Assembly: GCA_023622765.1 (NCBI GenBank)
Contig: JAMNYO010000085.1
Location: 62,001 to 126,000, forward strand
Length of the DNA stretch: 64,000 nucleotides
Direction of reading: 5' to 3'
From: Bacteroidota bacterium
GTDB lineage: Bacteria; Bacteroidota; Bacteroidia; Bacteroidales; Dysgonomonadaceae
This document shows, one piece after another, positions 27,525-36,336 of this stretch (the stretch's first letter is position 1; each line of letters starts with the position of its first letter). Made by a program: the position numbers and the translations under genes. Below the pieces are notes generated by a model that was given only the letters and a program-made list of their open reading frames with translations, was not told the DNA's origin and searched no databases.

Positions 27525-29168
27525 TCAATGAATTATTTTAGACAGGTCCCGGATGGGTACCAGGGGCTCCTCCTTCTCGAAGTCGTAGAGCGACAATATT
27601 TTCAAGTTGAGCAGCTCGATCTTATAATTGATGAGCGCTTGCGCGTACGCTATCCTCCGGTTCGAGAGTTGCGTTTGAAACTGGCTGATCTCCATACCCG
27701 TCAGGTCGCCCTCGCGGTACCTCGTCAGGTTAATGTCGTACGTGAGTTCCGCGTTTCGCACGCTTTTCTCCGCGATATCGATCTGGGTACGCAGGTTCTC
27801 AAGCCTTCGCCAGGTCTGCCTCACCTCCAGCTCAATATCGATTTGCAGGTTCTCCTGCTCGATCTGGGCAAGCGTCTGCGCGATCTTTTGCGCCTTTACC
27901 CGCGCTTTCTTTTCCCCCCAGTCGAAAATGGGTACCGCCAAACTGATCGATACCCGCGGGTTTTTCGTGGGGTTATCGTACATATTGTTGAACTTCTCGT
28001 GGTCACCGATAATCCCTATGGATAGCGAGATATCACCCCTGAACTCGTTTAAGCTCTTCGTCTGGATCATCTGCAGCTCCGCGAGTTGGATATCGATCTC
28101 CCGTTGCCTCAGCTCCATCCGCGAGTTCAAACCGCTCTGCACCGCGTGGTTCAGGTCCACCGCCACCGGGCTCACCTTTATCTCGGCTTTTACCTCGATA
28201 TCCTCGCTCAGTGGCATCCCCAAGGTCTGTTTCAATTGGTCCTTCGCGTTCTCCAGTGCCACGGTTCGCTCTTCCACGGCCGACTGCGCGTTGGCGAGGT
28301 TCAGCTCCGCCTGGTAGAGCTCCTCCCGTGCTGCCAGGTCGGCCTCCACCTTGTTCTTGATGATATCGAAGCTCTGGCTGGTATTATCCAGCTCCTCCTT
28401 GCTGATGGCCAGGTTGTTTTGCGCCATGTAGACGCTGTAAAACTGGTTGGTGATGCTCCGCTCGGTGTTTAGTCGCTGCAGCGCGTACCGTATGCCGGCG
28501 TTCTCGTAATCGAACTCGATCTGCTTCATCTCCATCTTGCGCCGGTTGTAGGTGAAGATGGGCTGATTGAGCCGCAGGTACAGGTCATTGCTAAACGCCC
28601 GGTTCCGGTTGTCCATCCCCTCCACGATCGAGTGGTTGTCTTGCCAGCCAAACGTGTTGATCAGGGATATCTCTCCATCGGTCCACAAGATGGGCTGCGA
28701 CACCATGAAGGTCCCGCTCGTGTTCAGCGTTTCGTTGGTATACCATTGCGACAGGCGGTTATCGAACCTTCTCGAGCGGCTGTAGTTAATGGGCGTAAGG
28801 TCCAGGGAGAAGCGGGACTTCAGCGAGGCACGTTGCGCCACCAGGTGCTGCTGGTACCTCTCGAGGTTGAGCTTCGACGCGATCAGGTCGGGGTTATTCC
28901 CTTCCGCGATGTCCAGCGCCTGCTCAATGGTCAGCGGTTCACGGGTGGGAGACCCTTGATCCTGCTCACCTTGAGTCGATGTTTCTTGTACCAACACTTC
29001 TTCTGTTAACGCTCCTTGGGCCAACGTTTGTTGTATCAACGCTCCTTGGGTCAACGATTCGCGGGCAGGCGGTTCCTGGGCGTAAAGGCAACAGGAGGTT
29101 ACCGTTCCCGCGAAAAACAGCAACCAACCCATCCATTGTCTCCGTATCCCTCTCTTATTCATTATCAT
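27525..29168 (-). CDS. TolC-family outer-membrane efflux protein
   Basis: A 547-residue outer-membrane factor with signal peptide (second ATG at 29162 possible). Two TolC repeats are clear: LTIEQALDIAEGNNPDLIASKLNLERYQQ at about 80-110, and the second with VDLNHAVQSGLNSRMELRQREIDIQLAELQ. Helical hairpins and GDISLSIG-type strands follow. Between the signal peptide and the first repeat lies an unusual 40-50-residue low-complexity stretch built from repeats like LTQGAL / LAQGAL / QETSTQG, encoded at about 28930-29070. It forms the exit duct of the exporter. Confidence 0.93.
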   Translation of the reverse strand: MIMNKRGIRRQWMGWLLFFAGTVTSCCLYAQEPPARESLTQGALIQQTLAQGALTEEVLVQETSTQGEQDQGSPTREPLTIEQALDIAEGNNPDLIASKLNLERYQQHLVAQRASLKSRFSLDLTPINYSRSRRFDNRLSQWYTNETLNTSGTFMVSQPILWTDGEISLINTFGWQDNHSIVEGMDNRNRAFSNDLYLRLNQPIFTYNRRKMEMKQIEFDYENAGIRYALQRLNTERSITNQFYSVYMAQNNLAISKEELDNTSQSFDIIKNKVEADLAAREELYQAELNLANAQSAVEERTVALENAKDQLKQTLGMPLSEDIEVKAEIKVSPVAVDLNHAVQSGLNSRMELRQREIDIQLAELQMIQTKSLNEFRGDISLSIGIIGDHEKFNNMYDNPTKNPRVSISLAVPIFDWGEKKARVKAQKIAQTLAQIEQENLQIDIELEVRQTWRRLENLRTQIDIAEKSVRNAELTYDINLTRYREGDLTGMEISQFQTQLSNRRIAYAQALINYKIELLNLKILSLYDFEKEEPLVPIRDLSKIIH

Positions 29169-29213
29169 TGTGTATAGTAATGCTCCTATATATCATTATT
29201 CTCATCACCACAC

Positions 29214-32200
29214 TTACCTTCTAACAATCCGCACGGCATCGGCTGTAACACTTCTTAATTTACACTCGTCACTTAATACCACCCGTACCGTATCCTCACT
29301 AAAGAAATAGGTTCCCAATAGGCTCCATCCATCATCTGCACGCCTTAAATCGATATACGCGGCATCTTCACCCCTATCGTAATGAACCTTGAAGTGGTAT
29401 TCGGCATCGCCCCTCGTACGGCCTCGACCTCCACCTCGTCCCCAGCCGCCTCTATGCCGTGCGTCATCCGGCTTGTAGACCCAATAAAAGAGGTCGTACG
29501 TCCCGGCATTCGGGATAGGAACTTTCCAGGTGGCCGTTTGATTCCCGCTGCCGCTTTTTATCACGTAGGCAGAACGCACCCGTGAACCGTAGTACCTGTC
29601 ATTGGTGGTCAGCGTCCACTGCAACGGCGGGCGCCAATTCGATACCCCCGAGTAATCAAACGAACCCTTATCCATCTGATCCAGCCACTGTGGCAGAAGA
29701 CCCACCACTTCAGGCTCCGTCAAAACGAAGAGGGTCGAGTCCTCGTTATCCACGATCACCTCTCCGGGGACATCATACGAGACATTTTCCACGACAAAAT
29801 CCCCCTCCTCATCAATGGGCTTATTTCGCTCGCGAATAACATTGCTGACCGGGAGGTTAATCGAGCTGGGCAGGTTCCCAGATATCAGCGTGTTCACGTT
29901 GATATTGCGCGGCATCTCCTCCCATACCGAAACCAGCCGCTTGGTTTCACGCGCGGCCAACGCTATTTTGCGCTTGGCACGAGGGTCGTATATATATTGT
30001 CCCCCGAAAGATATATCGAGGTTGATTACCCCATCATAGTCCGAATCGTTGGTAATCTGAAGTTTCGTGACGAACACCTCCTGGTCCCGGTTGGTGATCT
30101 GAACCACCTCCGGTGTCCCGAGAATATAGACGGGAAGGGGGGTTGGATGGTTCCACGCCTCCAAGGGTGCATGCAAATCCACCTCCGCGAGGGCACCCAT
30201 CGTATCTAGCAAGCTCTCGAACCGCAAATTGGCAAACACGTTTCGCTGTAGCAGGTTACGCAACGAATCCCGATACTCGTTGTACCCCACGTTTTGCTCG
30301 GCATAAGCAAACAGGTAGTTGGCTTTTAGCGAAATGATGTTGTCCAGCAAGTCCCGGTGTTCCCCATCTGCCAGCAACTCCTTGAACGATGCCTGCTCCA
30401 TCAGTAGGCTTGCCTTCTCGTTGTTGCTTATCCCGTTCATCTGCCGCATCCAGGTAGCCTCCTCCGATCTATCTTGTAGGTAGAGCTCGATGAGGCGGTT
30501 AGCAACCGGCCACTCCGAGGAGAAGACATTGTATCGGTAATTATATAACTGGGGAAATATGAAATAGGGATTCGGCTTCATGGAAACGTTAACCGCTCCA
30601 CGCTCCCTGGACCAATCCATATTGCTCTCCGCCCGCTGGAAAAGACCCAGGAAACGGTTCAACACCCGTAGTGCCGCATCTTCGTCGCTAATCTCTTGCC
30701 CCCTTCGTTGTGCCCACCTCTTTTCATTCTCCACTCCACCTGCCACGTTTGCCTCGTCAATCAGGCAACCCCTTTCGGGGAGCAGGATCATCTCGGGCTG
30801 CATCACCTCCTGCGCCTGCGTCCAGGTGTGCGCGTAGCTACAAAACTGTACGGGCACCTCGACGAGGGAGAGCCGGTGGAACGAGTAATCGAGGTTATAA
30901 TTGCTTTCAAGAGAACGTCTGCGCTCTCTGATTTGGGCCGGGATAGTGTCGGTGATCAGGTCAAAAACATCGGAAAAATAGTCGCTCCCCCTAAGGTGTA
31001 TAATCGAGTAGAGCGTAGAATCGACCACTACGCTTTTCCGCTCGTAATTGCCAATGACCAGCGTGATGGATGGGGTCGGAAAATCGGTTTCATACAAGAA
31101 CACGTTGGCTCCTTCGCCCTCTTTCGGTTCTTCAACCTCCTTAAGGTTCTTTGTCCTCAAAGCATCCCTGGCGCCTCTGGTATCCCTGACATCACTAGGC
31201 CCTCTGGTATCACTGGTATCTCTATCCCCTTTGATTTCCCTGGCATCACTGGTATCTCTGGTATCTCTGTCCTCATCGGCTTCATCGGGATTCGCAGTCC
31301 TCTTGACTTCCCAAAGTTGCTCCTCCCCTTCCATGGTTCCTTGCGATAGCGCTTTCAAGTTATCCAAGGTCGTCACCTTCAAGCGGAAGTGACTGAAGTA
31401 GGCCTGTTGCCAGTCGGGGGATTCACTACTGTATGAAGTGCCCGGGCGCGGGTACCAGTACGTTTCGGGTGTGAACAAAACATAGTCCTCCTTCTGGAAA
31501 CTGTACCTCTTATCTATTTGGAACCCTTGATTGGCGTACTCCTCTTCCAGGAGCTCATTCGGGATATCCAAGTAACAGAAGCCCGGGTCGACCCTCCCCT
31601 CGTACTTCACCGTGAACCGTACCGAATCACCCGCTTCCAGCACCCGCCCGAAGTCGATCAGCAAGATCTGATGTTCCCTTGTAAAAGTAAGGGAGGTACC
31701 ATTTTCCGCCACTTCGCTCACCTGTAGTCCGGGGTTCAAGCAAAAGGTGAAGCGATCGGACTTCTCCAGGGCCACACCCTGCATCTCTACCTCCGATATG
31801 ATCGTTCGCGGTCGCTGCTGCAAGTCGATACCATACCGCTCCACCACCATCTTGGGAGTGTGCACGTACCGGTTGTTTGTCTCAGTGTAGAGCTGCCGTT
31901 TCGCGGCCGCCCCGGTAAAGGAGGCCACGTGTCGATAAGAAGCGCCTGCCCCTATAACAATGAGCAGAATCGATAGGGCAAGCCACCGATAGCTCGCTTT
32001 CTTGGAGTTCGGCAACCTTCGGAAAAGGAAAATGGAGAGGCAAATAAAGCCGAGGCCAAGCAGCAGGTATATCATGCGGTGGTTAATCACGATGGCCCAG
32101 TTGGTGAGGCCTACGATGGTCGACTTGACCAGCGGCAGGTTATACGCCATGTAGTCGAATAGGTAATAGAACTTATCACCTATATTAAAGAGAGTGAGCG

Positions 32201-32762
32201 CGATATAACCTAATAAGACGACAAATGTGACAGCTTGGCTCTTAAGTATAAGCATTAGTGAGATCGACAGGCCGAAAATATAGATCAGGGTGGGGATACA
32301 TATCAGCAGGAAGTAACCCAGGTAGGCCAACCAGTCGATGGCAACCCCTGAAATAAGGTTAAAAATGACGACCAAGAGGATAATCAGTAGGTCCAATTGA
32401 ATGAAAACCCGCGTATTGCCCCATATCTTGCCAACCACGTACTCCGCGTTACTCAGCGGGTGCACGTAAAACACCTCCGAGGTATCGAGTTTCTTGTCCG
32501 ACTTCAGGAATTCGGAAGAGAGGAAGACCGCGATAATGGCCTGTCCCGTGTTCAGGTAGAGCAGGTTAGCGTACGGGATTACCGCGGGCAGCGCCTTCAT
32601 CAACCAAAAACCGGGGTTACCCTCCCATACCAAAGCAACAAAATTAAAGATGCCCAGGAATAGGATGGCCAAGATAAAGAAGATCCGGTAAAACCAGCTC
32701 CTCTTCAGCAACTTGCTCTCGTATAAGGCAACGGATCGTATGCTATGCAACCGGTTACGCAT
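29214..32762 (-). CDS. ABC-2 permease fused to a peptidase-M1-like region and a golvesin-like C-terminal domain
   Basis: A 1182-residue protein. Residues about 15-290 hold seven hydrophobic segments of an ABC-2 permease (the cytoplasmic loop KKLDTSEVFYVHPLSNAEYV is typical). Residues about 300-860 resemble the N-terminal beta and central regions of M1 aminopeptidases (LVEVPVQFCSYA, EMILLPERG, NPYFIFPQLYNY), but I find no HExxH zinc motif and no GxMEN, so a peptidase is unlikely. The last 140 residues look like a golvesin/Xly-type binding domain (ATWKVPIPNAGTYDLFYWV, DGWSLLGTYFFSEDTVRVVLSD, VTADAVRIV). A repeat-derived charged insert lies at about residues 493-535. The start overlaps the end of the ABC ATPase gene by 8 bp, so the two proteins form one transporter. 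Confidence 0.85.
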   Translation of the reverse strand: MRNRLHSIRSVALYESKLLKRSWFYRIFFILAILFLGIFNFVALVWEGNPGFWLMKALPAVIPYANLLYLNTGQAIIAVFLSSEFLKSDKKLDTSEVFYVHPLSNAEYVVGKIWGNTRVFIQLDLLIILLVVIFNLISGVAIDWLAYLGYFLLICIPTLIYIFGLSISLMLILKSQAVTFVVLLGYIALTLFNIGDKFYYLFDYMAYNLPLVKSTIVGLTNWAIVINHRMIYLLLGLGFICLSIFLFRRLPNSKKASYRWLALSILLIVIGAGASYRHVASFTGAAAKRQLYTETNNRYVHTPKMVVERYGIDLQQRPRTIISEVEMQGVALEKSDRFTFCLNPGLQVSEVAENGTSLTFTREHQILLIDFGRVLEAGDSVRFTVKYEGRVDPGFCYLDIPNELLEEEYANQGFQIDKRYSFQKEDYVLFTPETYWYPRPGTSYSSESPDWQQAYFSHFRLKVTTLDNLKALSQGTMEGEEQLWEVKRTANPDEADEDRDTRDTSDAREIKGDRDTSDTRGPSDVRDTRGARDALRTKNLKEVEEPKEGEGANVFLYETDFPTPSITLVIGNYERKSVVVDSTLYSIIHLRGSDYFSDVFDLITDTIPAQIRERRRSLESNYNLDYSFHRLSLVEVPVQFCSYAHTWTQAQEVMQPEMILLPERGCLIDEANVAGGVENEKRWAQRRGQEISDEDAALRVLNRFLGLFQRAESNMDWSRERGAVNVSMKPNPYFIFPQLYNYRYNVFSSEWPVANRLIELYLQDRSEEATWMRQMNGISNNEKASLLMEQASFKELLADGEHRDLLDNIISLKANYLFAYAEQNVGYNEYRDSLRNLLQRNVFANLRFESLLDTMGALAEVDLHAPLEAWNHPTPLPVYILGTPEVVQITNRDQEVFVTKLQITNDSDYDGVINLDISFGGQYIYDPRAKRKIALAARETKRLVSVWEEMPRNINVNTLISGNLPSSINLPVSNVIRERNKPIDEEGDFVVENVSYDVPGEVIVDNEDSTLFVLTEPEVVGLLPQWLDQMDKGSFDYSGVSNWRPPLQWTLTTNDRYYGSRVRSAYVIKSGSGNQTATWKVPIPNAGTYDLFYWVYKPDDARHRGGWGRGGGRGRTRGDAEYHFKVHYDRGEDAAYIDLRRADDGWSLLGTYFFSEDTVRVVLSDECKLRSVTADAVRIVRR
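31160..31285. repeat. Degenerate in-frame tandem repeat inside the permease/M1-like gene
   Basis: Units based on GGTATCTCT / GGTATCACT (plus strand) recur here in varying phase. On the coding strand they give a run rich in Arg, Asp, Thr and Ser (RDTRDTSDAR, RDTSDTRGPS, RDTRGARDA). The insert lies within the M1-like domain, where close relatives would not be expected to carry it, and looks like a recent repeat expansion. Confidence 0.75.
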
Positions 32763-33648
32763 CCAACCAACGATTCAGTTTTTTCTCCATATAATAAACG
32801 TACGCATGCTCCAGATTAGGCGGGTAGGGCTCTGCATCGTACCCTTCGATCTCGTCGGCCACCACCTGTATCTCCCACCCGGTCCCCGATGGAATCGTCG
32901 TGATCACGGGGTATTTCTTGTCGACCAGGTGTAACTCGTCGCCGCTAATCTGCATGCGCCACACCTTTCCCTCCGCTTTCTTGCGCATCTCCTCGGGGGA
33001 GCCGAAAAAGGCGATCTCGCCCCGGTTCATTAAGGCCATGCTGTTGCACGTGCTGGATATATCACCCACGATATGCGTCGACAAGATGATGGTGACATCT
33101 TGCTCGCTAATCTTGGCCAGCAGATTGCGGAAGCGAATCCGCTCCTCCGGGTCCAGACCCGTGGTGGGCTCATCCACGATAATCAACTTGGGGTTATGGA
33201 TTAACGCCTGCGCGATACCTAGCCGCCGTTTCATCCCACCTGACAAGCGGTTGGCATACCGTTCACGCACGTCGAACAGTCCCACGCTTTCCAACATCTC
33301 GTCCACGGCTTGTCGACGATGCCTCCCGTTCGTCATTCCCGCCAACCGGGCAGCGTAATCGAGAAACTCGTATGTTTTATACTTGGCAAAGAAGCGAAAG
33401 TCTTGCGGCAGGTACCCAAGTATACCCCGCACCTCTTTGCGCTCCTTCAACAGGTTATAGCCAAACACGTCCACCTCGCCCGACGTGGGTTCCATAAGGG
33501 CCACCAAAATACGCATAAGGGTGGACTTCCCCGCACCGTTTGGACCGAGCAATCCAAACATACCGGTTGGAATCTCCATTGTAATGTCTTTGAGCGCGTG
33601 GTTCCCGTTCGGGTAGATCTTGTTAAGTGATCGAATGGATATACTCAT
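32755..33648 (-). CDS. ABC transporter ATP-binding protein, first gene of the RND/ABC operon
   Basis: A complete 297-residue ATPase. It has Walker A GPNGAGKS, Q-loop LPQDFRFF, signature RLSGGM, Walker B LIIVDEP, D-loop GLDPEE and H-loop STH. The C-terminal extension (GEIAFFGSPEEM, GWEIQVVADE, PPNLEHAYVYYM) belongs to the subfamily that works with ABC-2 permeases of the M1-fusion type. It is paralogous to the ATPase domain at the end of the RND-ABC fusion and serves as the intact reference for the tail lost there. It overlaps the next gene by 8 bp. I see only a weak promoter candidate upstream (minus-strand AATCTTTG near 33754-33761). Confidence 0.95.
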   Translation of the reverse strand: MSISIRSLNKIYPNGNHALKDITMEIPTGMFGLLGPNGAGKSTLMRILVALMEPTSGEVDVFGYNLLKERKEVRGILGYLPQDFRFFAKYKTYEFLDYAARLAGMTNGRHRRQAVDEMLESVGLFDVRERYANRLSGGMKRRLGIAQALIHNPKLIIVDEPTTGLDPEERIRFRNLLAKISEQDVTIILSTHIVGDISSTCNSMALMNRGEIAFFGSPEEMRKKAEGKVWRMQISGDELHLVDKKYPVITTIPSGTGWEIQVVADEIEGYDAEPYPPNLEHAYVYYMEKKLNRWLDA

Positions 33649-33823
33649 TAGTGTTACCCAAATAGATGTTCAACCTTCACTCTCACTTGAAGGCAAACAG
33701 TAAAATAATACAACATGCGAGGGTAGAGCATATAGCGCTAGCGTATGCCACCGCAAAGATTAAAAAAAACAGTATACGATCACTCACGTTTTCATAAAAA
33801 CTAATGATTATTACACTCTTTTA

Positions 33824-33862
33824 AAAAGAAAAAGGCATCCCCGTTTATTAATGGGAATGCCT
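33824..33862 (-). terminator. Terminator of the DUF2795 gene
   Basis: On the minus strand a 10-bp stem with one mismatch (33862-33853 with 33842-33833) is followed by a T-rich run (33832-33824). It is 22 bp after the stop at 33885. The 160 bp between it and the RND/ABC operon start would hold that operon's promoter. Confidence 0.75.
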
Positions 33863-33884
33863 GTTAAAGCAAGATGTCCTCGTG

Positions 33885-34106
33885 TTAATACTCGTCCTCG
33901 TTGAAGAAGAAGTCTTCTTTGCTTGGATAATCAGGCCAGATGTCCTCGATCGACTCAAAAATCTCGCCCTCCTCCTCGATCTCTTGCAGGTTCTCGATTA
34001 CCTCCAGCGGTGATCCTGATCGTTGCGCGTAGTCGATTAATTCATCTTTTGTAGCAGGCCAAGGAGCATCTTCCAACTTTGATGCTAATTCAAGTGTCCA
34101 GTACAT
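33885..34106 (-). CDS. DUF2795 family protein
   Basis: A 73-residue, strongly acidic small protein (WTLELASKLEDAPWPATKDELIDYA at the start region; IEDIWPDYPSKEDF near the end). It matches the conserved Bacteroidota DUF2795 proteins, whose function is unknown. No signal peptide or cysteine is present. It is a single gene with its own terminator. Confidence 0.85.
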   Translation of the reverse strand: MYWTLELASKLEDAPWPATKDELIDYAQRSGSPLEVIENLQEIEEEGEIFESIEDIWPDYPSKEDFFFNEDEY

Positions 34107-34231
34107 TGATACATCCTTTCTTTACGTGGTTTATTTTCTTACCACCTCGCCGGCAAAACCCAATCTCTCACTGAATTTTCGTGTCGTTTCGTCGGCGCGG
34201 TGCTATTTTTCCGCGAATGTATAAAAAAGTT

Positions 34232-34792
34232 TTATATATTCCCTTGTTCCCAGTATATTTCTTCTGACAATTTATTACTTTCAAAACGAGCGAACACGAA
34301 AAAGTAGTCTGACAAACGATTTAAGAAGGTCAACACCTCTTGCTCCACGGGGTACTCCTCCGCCACACGGTGGGTGTTCCGCTCGGCACGACGGGCCACG
34401 GCACGGCAGATATGTGCCCGGGCTGCTGCCTCACTCCCACCCGGCAGCACGAATCGACTCAATTTAGGGAGGATATGGTCTATTCTGTCGATTTCCCGTT
34501 CTACCCGCTCAATCTCCTTGCCGGTAATCGTACCAACCCCTTTGGGTTCCCCTTTCTCGGTTTCGGTGGCAAGATACGAACCCACCATGAACAACTCGTT
34601 CTGAATGAACTGTAAAAAAACCTGATGCTCGGCCTCTTGTACCTCTTCACGGAGCCACCCAACGTAGCAGTTGAGCTCGTCAACAGTACCGTAAGCTTCA
34701 AGTCGGAGATGCGTTTTAGGCACCCGGGTACCTCCCACCAGGGCGGTCATCCCTTTATCTCCGGTCTTCGTGTATAGCCTGCTTTTCTTCAT
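34232..34792 (-). CDS. Cob(I)alamin adenosyltransferase, PduO type
   Basis: A 186-residue enzyme that transfers the adenosyl group of ATP to cob(I)alamin to give coenzyme B12. The ATP-binding start YTKTGDKGMTALVGG, the VDELNCYVGWLR segment and the RAVARRAERNTH motif are all conserved. ATG 34792 (MKKSRLYTKTG) is chosen over the in-frame ATG at 34822, since family members begin just before the TKTGD motif. No other cobalamin gene is near. Confidence 0.93.
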   Translation of the reverse strand: MKKSRLYTKTGDKGMTALVGGTRVPKTHLRLEAYGTVDELNCYVGWLREEVQEAEHQVFLQFIQNELFMVGSYLATETEKGEPKGVGTITGKEIERVEREIDRIDHILPKLSRFVLPGGSEAAARAHICRAVARRAERNTHRVAEEYPVEQEVLTFLNRLSDYFFVFARFESNKLSEEIYWEQGNI

Positions 34793-34822
34793 AATTAATG
34801 TAAATATATTCACTTTTCGCAT

Positions 34823-35117
34823 GTAACTGTTTAATCGCTTTCAGGCTCGACTGGCATAAATCCTGCGACCCATCTTCTGCTCGCTTGCTAAAAGAAAAGA
34901 ACTTGCTAACGCTTCAAACAGCTTTTCTTTTTTAACGCGATCTTCGCAGGATGTGTCCCCGCAGGAATTTATGAGGTCTTCGCTCTGAAAGCTGAATTTT
35001 ATTAGGAACGAGAGCAAAGCAGAGCTGAGCTCGCTCAAGCTTTGCCGAGTGACGACATAAAAGGCAATAAATTGAAACAGTAAACGACATGAGAAAGTTA
35101 AGTAAATAAATAATCAG
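34823..35117. other. 295-bp gap with no recognisable gene; contains an inverted repeat
   Basis: A minus-strand frame of 65 codons (34841-35038) exists but its product is unlike anything I know and it has no signal or domain. The stretch at about 35012-35044 holds GCAAAGC and GCTTTGC flanking GAGCTGAGCTC, a possible stem-loop. It could be a small RNA, a decayed gene or a dispersed repeat; the sequence alone does not decide. Confidence 0.3.
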
Positions 35118-35819
35118 TCAAACAAAATAGCGCGAAGGGGTTAACTTGTCCCATGGAAAAACGGTTCCCATCTTTATTCCTTCGAACGCCACGTTGCTTC
35201 TTTTATCATAAACGATCTGTTTCCAATATTGTTTGCCCGGCTCCTTGTTAATGGGGTGAATCACCCAAAAAGCACGTTCGCATCCCAGTTTCAACAGTTG
35301 GTCGATGGATGGCAGATACGTATTGGAGCAGTTGACGAAGATCGCGTCAAATACCCCCCCCTTAGTTGGTAACAACTCTTGACTTGCCGTAAACAGCCGC
35401 TCCCCAGATAGCAATAGCTCCTCCCCGGATGTAGGTGGGACAACCACGCGGTGCGGTTGCCTCGGTAAAAGGGACAAAATCGACCCATCGGAATCACCAC
35501 TCGTCTCCCCTTCTAACCATGTGCAGTTGATTTGGGTTGAGGGGGCCATCAAAAAGAGCGTGTTAATCCCCGTTCCCGGGTTCACTTCCAATATGTTCCG
35601 GGCTTTGAAGTGGTGAACCAGTCGAAACGAAAGGTGGTTAAAAGGGGTTATCAACCTAGGATCCACACCTTGGGTGCGGAGTCTTTCCGGGATATCGAAA
35701 AAGGCGTAAAAGCTATAGGGAGAACGAAAAACCTGGGTGATGAGCTCAAAGGCAAAAGGAGAATGAACACCATGGCCCCTCGATTGCTTTAACCTCTTGA
35801 ACCTGTTGAGGAGACGCAT
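35118..35819 (-). CDS. Class I SAM-dependent methyltransferase-like protein
   Basis: A 233-residue cytoplasmic protein starting with KQSRGHGVHSPFAFELIT, a block I associate with a conserved Bacteroidales family annotated as putative methyltransferase. A SAM-binding motif I is visible as ILEVNPGTGINTLFL, and FDAIFVNCSNTYLP corresponds to the motif IV strand, though the usual Asp after it is Asn. Substrate unknown. It begins 13 bp after ispF, and is the last gene of a six-gene minus-strand run. Confidence 0.6.
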   Translation of the reverse strand: MRLLNRFKRLKQSRGHGVHSPFAFELITQVFRSPYSFYAFFDIPERLRTQGVDPRLITPFNHLSFRLVHHFKARNILEVNPGTGINTLFLMAPSTQINCTWLEGETSGDSDGSILSLLPRQPHRVVVPPTSGEELLLSGERLFTASQELLPTKGGVFDAIFVNCSNTYLPSIDQLLKLGCERAFWVIHPINKEPGKQYWKQIVYDKRSNVAFEGIKMGTVFPWDKLTPSRYFV

Positions 35820-35832
35820 AGGGCAACGACCA

Positions 35833-36312
35833 TTACTGGTAAATAAGGGCCACGGCGTAGGCAGTCATACCCTCTTCCCTACCCACCAGGCCCATCGCCT
35901 CTGAGGTAGTGGCCTTAATGGAGATAGCCGACGAATCCACCCCCATGACTTCGGCCAGCTTCTCCTTCATGGTCAGTATCAACGGGCTTAGCTTGGGACG
36001 CTCCGCGCAGACCGTGGCATCGATATTCCCCACGCGATACCCCTGCTCATTGAGTAGGTGGACGGTCTTCCGCAATAGGGTTGTACTCGCTACGTTCTCG
36101 TACTCCACATCGGTATCAGGAAAGTGGTATCCGATATCCCTCATATTGGCTGCTCCCAATAGGGCATCGCAAATGGCATGGATCAACACGTCCGCATCAG
36201 AATGCCCCTCCAGTCCCTTTTCGTGGTCTACCCGTACCCCACCAAGCCACAGTTCCCTGCCCTCAATTAGCCGATGCACATCGTATCCAAACCCTACCCG
36301 TACCTTCATCAT
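35833..36312 (-). CDS. ispF: 2-C-methyl-D-erythritol 2,4-cyclodiphosphate synthase
   Basis: A 159-residue MEP-pathway enzyme that cyclises CDP-ME 2-phosphate to MEcPP and CMP. The signature FGYDVHRL carries the zinc ligands Asp and His; EGHSDADVLIHAICDALLGA holds the third His; DIGYHFPDTD and the C-terminal KATTSEAMGLVGREEG complete the family set. The second ATG (36309) is an equally good start. It lies 24 bp downstream of porV. Confidence 0.97.
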   Translation of the reverse strand: MMKVRVGFGYDVHRLIEGRELWLGGVRVDHEKGLEGHSDADVLIHAICDALLGAANMRDIGYHFPDTDVEYENVASTTLLRKTVHLLNEQGYRVGNIDATVCAERPKLSPLILTMKEKLAEVMGVDSSAISIKATTSEAMGLVGREEGMTAYAVALIYQ

Positions 36313-36336
36313 GCAGCAAAACGGTAAAGCGATAGC

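Noticed and set aside
31160-31285. CRISPR array
   Set aside because: Units are short, degenerate and in frame with the coding sequence; there are no spacers of fixed size and no cas genes.
29214-32762. Active M1 aminopeptidase
   Set aside because: No HExxH motif or GxMEN motif is present in the M1-like region.
34841-35038. 65-codon minus-strand frame as a gene
   Set aside because: No family, signal or context supports it; kept only as part of an unexplained gap.
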